The notes beneath the pieces are model-generated. The model had not been told where the DNA came from and ran no database searches. It was given only the letters and a program-made list of their open reading frames with translations. Position numbers and translations under genes: made by a program. From positions 1 to 27,460 of the forward strand of contig JBJEFI010000146.1 of the NCBI GenBank assembly GCA_051873875.1: a stretch of DNA of 27,460 bases, in the 5' to 3' direction. Below, piece after piece: positions 7,251 to 14,052 of this stretch. The stretch's first letter is position 1; each line of letters opens with the position of its first letter. The DNA comes from JBJEFI01 sp051873875. GTDB taxonomy: Bacteria; Bacillota; Bacilli; Bacillales; Bacillaceae_G.

Positions 7251-9038
7251 ATGGAACAAACTGGTATTCGTAAAGATGAGGACGTTATGAGTCGAAATAA
7301 AACAGAATTAGTAATGCGATTATTTTCCTATTTGAAACCATATAAATGGCGAACTGTAATCGTTATTATGTTAATGTTATTTGTTATGGCTTGTAACATT
7401 GCAACTCCTTATGTATTAAAAATAGCAATAGATACGCATATAAAAAACCAAAATGTACTAGGTTTAGTTTATCTCGGTATTTTCTTGCTTATTATTAATC
7501 TACTAGCTATGTTTGCATCACAAATTCGATGGTCGATGATTAGTTCTATTACAAATAATATTTTGGTTAATATTCGTCACCAACTTTATACTCATATTCA
7601 AAAGTTATCTTTTAGTTTTTTTGATCATCGTCCCGTTGGAAAAATCTTAGCTCGTGTAATGGGAGATGTAAATGCACTGCAAAATTTATTTAACCAAAGT
7701 ATTCAATCTCTTATTCCTGAATTATTGAGTTTAGTTTGTGTTGGAATTGTGATGTTATTTTTAAATGTTAAATTAGCACTAGCTTGTATTATCATTTTAC
7801 CATTTCTAACATTAGCTATGTTTTATATTGAAATTCATTCTCGGAAACGTTGGGATATTTATAGAAAAAAAAGATCCAATGTAAATGCATTTACACATGA
7901 GAACTTTTCTGGAATGAAGGTTGTTCAAGCATTTGCCAAAGAAAAAGAGAAAAGACAAAATTTTAAAGAAATGGTTTTTGAATTAATGAATTCATTTATA
8001 CGGGCAGTTCGCTTAAACGATTTCTTTTGGCCATTAGTTGAATTATCTTGGGGAATAGGAATAGTAGTTGTATTTTATGTTGGATATGGACTTGTGGTAA
8101 ATAATGAGATTGAATTAGGTACATTAGTAGCATTTTCTATGTATGTTGGAATGTTTTGGCGTCCGATTATGAATTTAGCTAACTTTTATAACACATTAAT
8201 TACAAATTTATCTGCAGCAGATCGTATTTTTGATATTTTAGAAGTAGAACCAGATATTATTTCGAATCAAACAGATCCCCAAATGAATAAAATCGAAGGA
8301 AGAATTACATTTCAAAATGTTTCCTTTGCTTATGATGAAGGAAAAAAAGTACTTAATAATGTTAATTTCACTGTGAAACCAGGGACTAAGGTTGCATTAG
8401 TTGGACCAACTGGTGCAGGTAAAACAACAATTGTATCATTACTTAGTCGTTTTTATGATCCTACCTCTGGGACAATTTTAGTGGATGGAAATGATATATC
8501 GAAGGTTGATTTAGAATCTTATCGTAAACAAATGGGGATTATGCTTCAAGATACATTCTTATTTTCTAGCTCTATTTTAGAAAATATCCGATACGGTCGC
8601 TTAGATGCAACTGATGAAGAAGTAATGGAGGCCGCAAAAGCTGTTCATGCCCATGATTTCATTATGAATATGGAAAAAGGATATGAAACAGAAGTAAATG
8701 AACGTGGTTCCCGCTTATCTTTAGGGCAACGTCAATTGATTTCTTTTGCAAGAGCTTTATTAGCAAATCCTCGTATTCTTATTTTAGATGAAGCAACATC
8801 TAATATTGATACACATACAGAACAACTTGTTCAAAAAGGAATCGAAACATTATTAGAAGGCAGAACTTCATTTGTCATCGCCCATCGTTTATCTACTATT
8901 CGTGATTGTGATGTAATTATGGTTGTAGATGAGGGAGTTATTAAGGAACAAGGAACACATGAACAATTATTAGAGAAAAAGGGATTATATTATAAGTTAT
9001 ATATGTCTCAATACCGATTCTTAAACGAAGGGGCGTAA
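7251..9038 (+). CDS. ABC multidrug exporter subunit, catalytic partner
   Basis: A 595-residue half-transporter that should pair with the preceding subunit in the cytoplasmic membrane. TM domain about residues 30-330; Walker A GPTGAGKTT (395-403), Q-loop Q443, Walker B with intact D513-E514, H-loop H545. The signature is LSLGQ (489-493) instead of LSGGQ. Combined with Asp493 of the partner this leaves one functional ATP site (this Walker A/B with the partner's LSGGQ) and one degenerate site, the expected asymmetry. It lacks the long insertion that makes BmrD about 670 residues, so size fits YfiC or LmrD-like proteins better. ATG 7251 is used; ATG 7287, with GAGGA 6 nt upstream, is a good alternative start. 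Confidence 0.93.
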   Translation: MEQTGIRKDEDVMSRNKTELVMRLFSYLKPYKWRTVIVIMLMLFVMACNIATPYVLKIAIDTHIKNQNVLGLVYLGIFLLIINLLAMFASQIRWSMISSITNNILVNIRHQLYTHIQKLSFSFFDHRPVGKILARVMGDVNALQNLFNQSIQSLIPELLSLVCVGIVMLFLNVKLALACIIILPFLTLAMFYIEIHSRKRWDIYRKKRSNVNAFTHENFSGMKVVQAFAKEKEKRQNFKEMVFELMNSFIRAVRLNDFFWPLVELSWGIGIVVVFYVGYGLVVNNEIELGTLVAFSMYVGMFWRPIMNLANFYNTLITNLSAADRIFDILEVEPDIISNQTDPQMNKIEGRITFQNVSFAYDEGKKVLNNVNFTVKPGTKVALVGPTGAGKTTIVSLLSRFYDPTSGTILVDGNDISKVDLESYRKQMGIMLQDTFLFSSSILENIRYGRLDATDEEVMEAAKAVHAHDFIMNMEKGYETEVNERGSRLSLGQRQLISFARALLANPRILILDEATSNIDTHTEQLVQKGIETLLEGRTSFVIAHRLSTIRDCDVIMVVDEGVIKEQGTHEQLLEKKGLYYKLYMSQYRFLNEGA

Positions 9039-9072
9039 TGCATCTTCGTTTTTTATCTATTACTAGTTTTAA

Positions 9073-9485
9073 ATTTTCTGTGCTCGATTGTTCCCAGAAA
9101 CTGCGTATACATTAGCTTTATTAGGAGCAGAATTATTATACCCAATTGCAGTTGGGTTTGAGCCGCAAGATAATAGGATTGATTCGAAAGATCATTGGCA
9201 ACGAGTCATACAAGGACATGCTGCTGTGAATATGATTGTTTTAATTGCTTCAAATCGAATTGGAATAGAAAAAATAGATGCATCAGAAATTACCTTTTAT
9301 GGATCGGCTTTTATTACGAATTGGACAGGCGAAAAAGTAAAAGAAGCAAAACGGGGGAAGAATGTATTTTAGTTCATTCCTTTGATTTAGATGATATTGA
9401 AGTAAAATGGTCAACTGGGGGTATTTTTAGAGATCGTTGTTCGGAAATGTATAACGTATTATTAACAAATGATGGAAATATATAA
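9073..9485 (+). pseudogene. N-carbamoylputrescine amidase remnant (aguB-like), 5'-truncated and frameshifted
   Basis: The translation from about 9088 matches the C-terminal half of N-carbamoylputrescine amidase (nitrilase superfamily): FPETAYTLALLGAELLYP, then IDSKDHWQRVIQGHAAVN, ASNRIG, and EITFYGS. The frame ends at a stop at 9370-9372, but homology resumes in another frame as LVHSFDLDDIEVKW, GIFRDRCSEMYNVLLTNDG. Adding one base to the G run at 9353-9357 joins the two. The first half of the gene (about 150 residues, including the catalytic Glu and Lys) is missing, and the ICWDQWFPE-type motif bearing the catalytic Cys is corrupted. No ribosome site or start is present. The intact enzyme would make putrescine from N-carbamoylputrescine, a route redundant with SpeB in this window. 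Confidence 0.85.
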
Positions 9486-9529
9486 GTGAAGAATTTAAAA
9501 AAGGGGGAGTCCTCCTAATTTTAAATAAA

Positions 9530-9567
9530 AAGCAGCCCGTGCCATATGAATGGACTGCTTTTTTTAT
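9530..9567. terminator. Bidirectional terminator
   Basis: AAGCAG (9530-9535) pairs with CTGCTT (9555-9560), extended by CC/GG past single mismatched bases, with a T run on either strand. It ends the pseudogene side and the opposing DUF3900-like gene. Confidence 0.8.
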
Positions 9568-9590
9568 TTTTTACTCACATACCACCATTA

Positions 9591-10676
9591 CTATTCTTCA
9601 TCATACATATGGATAGAATTTTTCTTTTGAATTCGCTCTAATACTTTTTCAATTTCATCTGGTTTTAAAAATTCAATAGGTGAAAAGCCTCGTTCGAATA
9701 AAAGGGTATCAGATTCAATAATCGTTACATAACGACCATTTACTTTTGCAATATGAACGTTATCTCCAAAGTCAGATAGTAGTCCACGAACGGAGATATG
9801 ATCGGCTTTGAATTTTAATTCAATTTGTGGGGCATGTTCTACAATAGCAGCAGCCGCTTCCACAATTTCATCTGTAGTGAAGTGTTCTTGGATTTCACGC
9901 TTTTGACTAGCAGACCAAATTTCCATTGCTTGTTCAAATTGTTCTTTTTCTTCTCCTTCTTCTGGAAGAGTTTCTTCCATACGCTCTTTAACCATTGTAT
10001 ATACATGTTCTTTTACAATTTCAGGCATACTTTGTTCATACGCAACAAACTTTAAGAAATCCTCGAAGTAACGAGCGTGAGAAGCCTGATGGATTTTTAG
10101 TTCACCTTTGTTCGTTAAGCCTTCTTCCTCCATATATGGATACATGATGGACTTCATATTTTTTGTTGTAATAGCCATTTCTATATTTTTAATTAAAGTA
10201 GATTCATTAGAAATGGAAGCTACTTTTGGCTCAAAATCACATTTTAAAATGAATACGAATGGATCATCAAAATATTTTCTTAACTTTGCTTGTGCAACTA
10301 AGAATACACCGCCTCGTACAGCAGCTGTTTCAGTATAAGTAACAGCAAAGGCTTCATTCATCCGTTGGAATTGTTCTTTTGAATCTGCAGTTTGAACGCG
10401 CTGAAATAAATTATAGTTAGGGTTAGAGCTTAATTCATGCCCAGGCTCTGTAATAAAATAACCTAATTTCGTAGGTGCATTTTCTGTTTTCCCATGACGT
10501 TCTACTTTTCGTTTTGCTATTTTTTCTAATTCACCATCTAAAAAATCTTTTAATGAACTATTTGCATATTCTTCATAATCAATTGTTTGAAAATGACGAT
10601 AGCGCTTGTTCATATTTTCGCCTTTTCCTTCTACTGTAATAACATAAAAGGATAAATAATTAATTTCAAATTCCAA
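9591..10676 (-). CDS. DUF3900-like protein, function unknown
   Basis: A 361-residue soluble protein, Glu/Lys-rich, with no signal peptide or membrane segment. Landmarks: EFEINYLSFYVITVEGKGE at the N-terminus, GVFLVAQAKLRKYFDDPFVF near residue 135, FEPKVASISNESTLI, and HQASHARYFEDFL near residue 200. From memory this matches the Bacillus DUF3900 family of about 360 residues; some features recall the NdpA-type nucleoid-associated proteins but that link is weak. The start is taken as TTG at 10676 because AAAGTGGTG lies about 7 nt before it; a GTG at 10688 overlaps the ribosome site and an internal ATG at about 10613 would discard the conserved N-terminus. Monocistronic and divergent from the M42 peptidase gene. 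Confidence 0.85.
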   Translation of the reverse strand: MEFEINYLSFYVITVEGKGENMNKRYRHFQTIDYEEYANSSLKDFLDGELEKIAKRKVERHGKTENAPTKLGYFITEPGHELSSNPNYNLFQRVQTADSKEQFQRMNEAFAVTYTETAAVRGGVFLVAQAKLRKYFDDPFVFILKCDFEPKVASISNESTLIKNIEMAITTKNMKSIMYPYMEEEGLTNKGELKIHQASHARYFEDFLKFVAYEQSMPEIVKEHVYTMVKERMEETLPEEGEEKEQFEQAMEIWSASQKREIQEHFTTDEIVEAAAAIVEHAPQIELKFKADHISVRGLLSDFGDNVHIAKVNGRYVTIIESDTLLFERGFSPIEFLKPDEIEKVLERIQKKNSIHMYDEE

Positions 10677-10843
10677 TAAAAACACCACTTTCTATAGTCT
10701 AGCATTAAGTATAGTTAGAATAGTTAGAGAGGTCAATGCTCCAAATAAGATAGTTAATTAATGTTTTATGAAAAATAAGAAAATAGCATTTTCTTTATGA
10801 ATTATTCATGGTATAGTCAAAAGAAAAAGCGGGGTGTCTATTA

Positions 10844-11881
10844 ATGATTACAATTAACAAAGAAGACGTATTAAATATAGCAAAAGAAGTATTATCTTAT
10901 AATAGTCCAAGCGGTTACTGTAAAGAAGTAATGAACTATATTGAAAGCTATGCTAAAAGTTATCAACTTGATTTTCAATATACCAATAAAGGCTGTGGTA
11001 TTATTACAATTCCTGGGCAAAAAGAAGGGAAAGTAATCGGCTTGTCAGCGCATGTTGATACGCTTGGAGCGATGGTTCGTTCTATTACGTCAAAGGGAAC
11101 ATTAAAATTTACTATTGTTGGGGGACCACTTGTACCAACATTAGATAGTGAGTATTGTAAAATTCAAACGAGAGATGGTCGTACATATACAGGAACATTT
11201 TTAAGTACAAGCCCTTCTATTCATGTATTCGAAGATAGTAAAACAAAAAAACGTGATCCACAAAATATGGAAATTAGAATTGACGAAGAAGTTCATAATA
11301 AAGAAGATGTGGAAAAGTTAGGTATTTCTGCAGGAGATTTTGTTTTTTTTGATACAAAGACGGAAGTTACAGCTAGTGGATTTTTAAAATCTCGTTTTAT
11401 CGATGACAAGGGAAGTGTAGCATGTCTTTTAGCATTAATTAAAATTTTTAGTGAAGAAAAGATAGTACCGTTATATACAACAAAGATTTTTATATCAACT
11501 TATGAAGAAGTGGGGCATGGTTCGTCTTATATTCCAAATGATATTACTGAAATGATTGCTGTTGATATGGGATGTATTGGAGACGATTTAACTTGTACAG
11601 AGTATGATGTATCTATTTGCGCAAAAGATTCATCTGGACCATATGATTATGACTTAACAACAAAACTTATTTTATTAGCAAAAGAAAATCAATTAAAGTA
11701 CGCAGTAGATATTTACCCTATGTACGGCTCAGATGTTTCGGCAGCACTACGTGGTGGAAATGATATTCGTGGGGGCTTAATTGGACCAGGTGTACATGCT
11801 TCACACGGAATGGAAAGAACACATGTAAGTGCCTTAGAAAATACAATGAAATTACTTTATTTATATTTAATGAGTGAATAA
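10844..11881 (+). CDS. M42-family metal-dependent aminopeptidase
   Basis: A 345-residue cytosolic peptidase of the glutamyl-aminopeptidase/deblocking-aminopeptidase family (FrvX/YsdC type), which trims N-terminal residues from peptides using a two-metal site. Expected ligands and catalytic residues are present: H70-x-D72 in SAHVDTLGA, D187 in FIDDKGS, E221-E222 in STYEEVGHG, D241 in AVDMGCIGDD and a late His in HASHGMERTH (321 region). Ribosome site GCGGGGTG precedes the ATG, with a possible -10 TATAGT at 10812-10817. It is followed by a short gene without an obvious terminator between. Specific peptide preference cannot be read from the sequence. Confidence 0.93.
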   Translation: MITINKEDVLNIAKEVLSYNSPSGYCKEVMNYIESYAKSYQLDFQYTNKGCGIITIPGQKEGKVIGLSAHVDTLGAMVRSITSKGTLKFTIVGGPLVPTLDSEYCKIQTRDGRTYTGTFLSTSPSIHVFEDSKTKKRDPQNMEIRIDEEVHNKEDVEKLGISAGDFVFFDTKTEVTASGFLKSRFIDDKGSVACLLALIKIFSEEKIVPLYTTKIFISTYEEVGHGSSYIPNDITEMIAVDMGCIGDDLTCTEYDVSICAKDSSGPYDYDLTTKLILLAKENQLKYAVDIYPMYGSDVSAALRGGNDIRGGLIGPGVHASHGMERTHVSALENTMKLLYLYLMSE

Positions 11882-11963
11882 AAATAATACGAACCTTTAT
11901 GACTTTATTTGTATAAACATGGATAAGATATATATAAATGAACAATAAAGGTGGTATGAATCT

Positions 11964-12128
11964 ATGGGACAATTTCCTTTTGAGGAGTTTTCAGAAGAAA
12001 CGTTAACTAATCTTCATGAGTGGGCTTATCATTATGGATTAAGTTTAGATGAGGTGGCTGAAATAAGAGGGATTTCTCTAGATGAATTGTTAACAAGCTT
12101 TCAAAGTGGATTTCTTAAAAATGAATAA
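11964..12128 (+). CDS. Small acidic helical protein, 54 aa, unrecognised
   Basis: A 54-codon ORF beginning MGQFPFEEFSEETL. It is acidic (about 13 Asp/Glu) and predicted helical. The stretch HEWAYHYGLSLDEVAEIRGI looks like a short helix-turn-helix, so a small DNA-binding or adaptor role is conceivable. The ribosome site AAAGGTGGT (11947-11955) is 8 nt before the ATG. An ATG at 11956 in another frame gives only 16 codons. A strong terminator 2 nt after the stop supports a real gene. It may be co-transcribed with the M42 peptidase or use TATATA at 11931. No family is recognised. Confidence 0.72.
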   Translation: MGQFPFEEFSEETLTNLHEWAYHYGLSLDEVAEIRGISLDELLTSFQSGFLKNE

Positions 12129-12130
12129 TA

Positions 12131-12162
12131 AAAGGAGACTAGTATATCTAGTCTCCTTTTTT
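12131..12162 (+). terminator. Intrinsic terminator after the 54-aa gene
   Basis: AAAGGAGACTAG (12131-12142) pairs perfectly with CTAGTCTCCTTT (12148-12159) across a 5-nt loop, followed by T. Confidence 0.92.
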
Positions 12163-12164
12163 GA

Positions 12165-12192
12165 TTGACAGATCAGCTAAAAATCATAAAAA
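12165..12192 (+). promoter_or_regulatory. Possible promoter for the membrane protein gene
   Basis: A perfect -35 TTGACA (12165-12170) with TAAAAA (12187-12192) 16 nt downstream. The -10 is weak. It sits directly after a terminator and 30 nt before the ORF, where a promoter is expected. Confidence 0.45.
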
Positions 12193-12221
12193 TGAAAGTA
12201 AGGAGAAAGGAGGGGGGAAGT

Positions 12222-12767
12222 TTGGTTTTTCAATATATTCGTGAATTATTCCCACTTATTGCGATGTCTTGTTTTATTACAGGTATTCCTTTTGTTTTTT
12301 TATGGATTAATTTAAAGAGAAAATACATATTAATGGTTAGTTATTTGGTTATTGCACTTTTATTATTTTTATTAATAGATTTATTTTTAACATGTTCATA
12401 TGAAGACGGATGTGGGAATGGCAATTTCGCTTTACTATTTATACCTGGAGCATTGTTGTTTTTTGCTTTTGGACTATATGCATTATTTTACATGCTTCTT
12501 TCTAGCAAGATAAAGGATAGTATTATTATTTTATTTGGTAGCATTAGTTTACTACTAGGGTTAATAGGAGAATACTGGTATACCATTCGCCAATTACGAT
12601 TATTAGGTATTTATGATAAACACGAATTCTTTTTATCTACATTAATAAATGCAGGTTATTTTAATCAATACTTAAATCGTATTCATTTTAATATATTTGT
12701 ATTTTTAATAGGAATTGGCGGTGTTGCTATTATCGCAGGTATATGGAGTATTAAAAGAAAACATTAG
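12222..12767 (+). CDS. Polytopic membrane protein, 181 aa, unknown function
   Basis: A hydrophobic protein with about five membrane segments, near residues 7-28, 35-55, 65-95, 103-120 and 155-175. Between the second and third there is a Cys-containing acidic loop (CSYEDGCGNGN) that may be disulphide-bonded outside the cell. The C-terminus is the basic IKRKH. The start is taken as TTG at 12222 because GGAGGGG lies 6 nt upstream; the frame is open further up with ATG 12192 and TTG 12165, but these lack ribosome sites. It sits between two terminators and is probably monocistronic. I do not recognise the family. Confidence 0.75.
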   Translation: MVFQYIRELFPLIAMSCFITGIPFVFLWINLKRKYILMVSYLVIALLLFLLIDLFLTCSYEDGCGNGNFALLFIPGALLFFAFGLYALFYMLLSSKIKDSIIILFGSISLLLGLIGEYWYTIRQLRLLGIYDKHEFFLSTLINAGYFNQYLNRIHFNIFVFLIGIGGVAIIAGIWSIKRKH

Positions 12768-12778
12768 TAGTATAAAAA

Positions 12779-12807
12779 AACGGTGTAAATTAGTCATTAC
12801 GCCGTTT
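12779..12807. terminator. Intrinsic terminator after the membrane protein gene
   Basis: ACGGTGTAA (12780-12788) pairs with TTACGCCGT (12797-12805) with one G-U, flanked by an A run and a short T run. Confidence 0.75.
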
Positions 12808-12935
12808 TGTATATCTCCATTCCAGGTATTCATTTCACCACTAACATTTTTTAATTTCTTTGTTGCATTTAAACGTCACATTCTACTTTGCCAATAATAT
12901 AGTATGGTTTATTTTTATTAAGATTAACCATCTAA

Positions 12936-12988
12936 AAATAATTATTATCAAATATCTAGAGCTATATATAATTTGATAATTAGTGACA
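12936..12988 (+). promoter_or_regulatory. Possible Fur-type operators and inverted repeat upstream of a 36-aa gene
   Basis: The 15-mer at 12936-12950 (AAATAATTATTATCA) matches the Fur 7-1-7 consensus TGATAATNATTATCA at all but its first two bases. A second partial match begins with TGATAAT at 12974. The same DNA holds a 10-bp inverted repeat, ATTATCAAAT (12944-12953) and ATTTGATAAT (12971-12980). Such AT-rich motifs can arise by chance. Confidence 0.35.
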
Positions 12989-13022
12989 CATAATAAGATA
13001 TAGAATATAAGGGGGTGTACAA

Positions 13023-13133
13023 ATGAGTAAATTAGGGAAAAAACATAATAAAAAAAATATAAATAAACAAAAGAGTAGTCATTCTAAAAATAAAACAAGT
13101 TCAAGTGCAAATGGGCAAAATGATTATCATTAA
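13023..13133 (+). CDS. Small very basic Lys/Asn/Ser-rich protein, 36 aa
   Basis: A 36-codon ORF starting MSKLGKKHNKKN and ending ANGQNDYH. It has about ten Lys, is hydrophilic throughout and is probably disordered. The ribosome site AAGGGGGTG is well placed before the ATG and a strong terminator starts 6 nt after the stop, so it is very likely expressed. Small basic proteins of this kind occur among Bacillus spore proteins, but no known small acid-soluble spore protein motif was recognised. Possible Fur-like sites lie upstream. Confidence 0.7.
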   Translation: MSKLGKKHNKKNINKQKSSHSKNKTSSSANGQNDYH

Positions 13134-13139
13134 ATAAAA

Positions 13140-13170
13140 GAGCTGTTTTCTTTAAACAGCTCCTTTATTT
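13140..13170. terminator. Bidirectional terminator
   Basis: GAGCTGTTT (13140-13148) pairs with AAACAGCTC (13154-13162) across TCTTT, with A and T runs on the flanks. It overlaps the end of the convergent TtcA-family gene. Confidence 0.85.
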
Positions 13171-13893
13171 TGTAGAAACAATTTTTTGCCACAAGTTCAC
13201 TTGTTGTGGATTAGTTAGCGCATGAAATAAATTTTTCTTGAAATTAGGATTTTCATTTGTTAATGATAGAATCAATTCTTTCATTTTTTGACGAGTTGTA
13301 TGACCATCGTATGGACATGGGTTTTTAATAATTGGATATTTAGCTAAACGCACATGTTTTTTTATATCTTGTTCTTCGATATAGATCATAGGTCGTATTG
13401 CTGTCATATCAATTTTATCCATATATGTAATTGGTTGAAAACAACTAAATCGTCCTTCTTGAACAATAGACATCATTAACGTTTCTAATGCATCATCTTT
13501 ATGATGACCTAGAGCGATTTTATTACAACCAAGTAATTTTGCTTTTTCATTAATCATTCCACGACGTAATTTAGCGCATAAAGAACACGGATTTTTTTCT
13601 TTTCTTATATCAAAAAGAATTTCATTTATATTTGATTTTATCTCATAATAAGGCACATCTATTGCTTGGCATAAATGAGAAAGGGGGGTATTATCTACGT
13701 TCCCTGGATTGATAGTAATAGCAATTAATTCAAAAGGAGTTGGTGAAAAACGTTGGTAATGTTTTAAGATATGAAGTAAGGTAATACTATCTTTTCCTCC
13801 AGATAAACCAATAGCAATTTTATCCCCAGATTGAATCATCTCAAAATCCTTAATAGCTTTTCTGGCAGAACTTATTAGCATATTTAATTTCAT
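13165..13893 (-). CDS. TtcA-family PP-loop tRNA thiolation enzyme
   Basis: A 242-residue ATP-pyrophosphatase of the TtcA family, which adds sulphur to tRNA (2-thiocytidine at position 32 in E. coli) using an iron-sulphur cluster. The PP-loop SGGKDS is at residues 31-36. The cluster-binding cysteines seem conserved: C103-S-L-C106 in NPCSLCAKLRRG and C193 in NPCPYDG. IALGHHKDDALETL follows the family pattern. It is shorter than the E. coli protein (about 310) mainly at the ends. The ATG at 13893 has AAAGGAAA upstream. It is divergent from the aspartokinase gene. The exact tRNA target in this organism is inferred from the family only. Confidence 0.88.
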   Translation of the reverse strand: MKLNMLISSARKAIKDFEMIQSGDKIAIGLSGGKDSITLLHILKHYQRFSPTPFELIAITINPGNVDNTPLSHLCQAIDVPYYEIKSNINEILFDIRKEKNPCSLCAKLRRGMINEKAKLLGCNKIALGHHKDDALETLMMSIVQEGRFSCFQPITYMDKIDMTAIRPMIYIEEQDIKKHVRLAKYPIIKNPCPYDGHTTRQKMKELILSLTNENPNFKKNLFHALTNPQQVNLWQKIVSTK

Positions 13894-14018
13894 AAACTAT
13901 TTTTCCTTTCTTTAAGAATCTTCCTTTTTTAGTATATAAAAAATACAACTTAAGTAAATGAAATATGTTGCTTTTTTTTTTCATTTAATTAATAATTAAT
14001 TTTATATTTATATAAAAG

Positions 14019-14033
14019 AAAATTCTGAAAATA
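14019..14033 (+). promoter_or_regulatory. Probable CodY box upstream of aspartokinase
   Basis: AAAATTCTGAAAATA matches the palindromic CodY consensus AATTTTCWGAAAATT at 12 of 15 positions, with the CTGAAAAT core intact. It lies 19 nt before the start codon, where CodY bound with GTP and branched-chain amino acids would block transcription. Confidence 0.55.
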
Positions 14034-14052
14034 TAAAATAGGGGGCAATAAA

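Noticed and set aside
5247..9038. Naming the exporter bmrC/bmrD
   Set aside because: The leader-attenuator design is similar, but the second subunit lacks the BmrD-size insertion and the first does not resemble BmrC closely in its membrane part.
9195..9485. A separate 96-codon gene starting at 9195
   Set aside because: Its first half is out of frame nonsense and only its second half matches the amidase family, so it is the shifted part of the pseudogene.
12768..12900. A possible gene on either strand after the membrane protein (for example minus-strand frame with KLKNVSGEMNTWNGD)
   Set aside because: The frames run through the terminator and into the opposite strand of the membrane gene, without a convincing ribosome site or any recognisable family.
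13894..14052. Lysine riboswitch before aspartokinase
   Set aside because: Only about 160 bp separate the divergent genes, too little for that riboswitch plus a terminator, and no T-tract hairpin is present.
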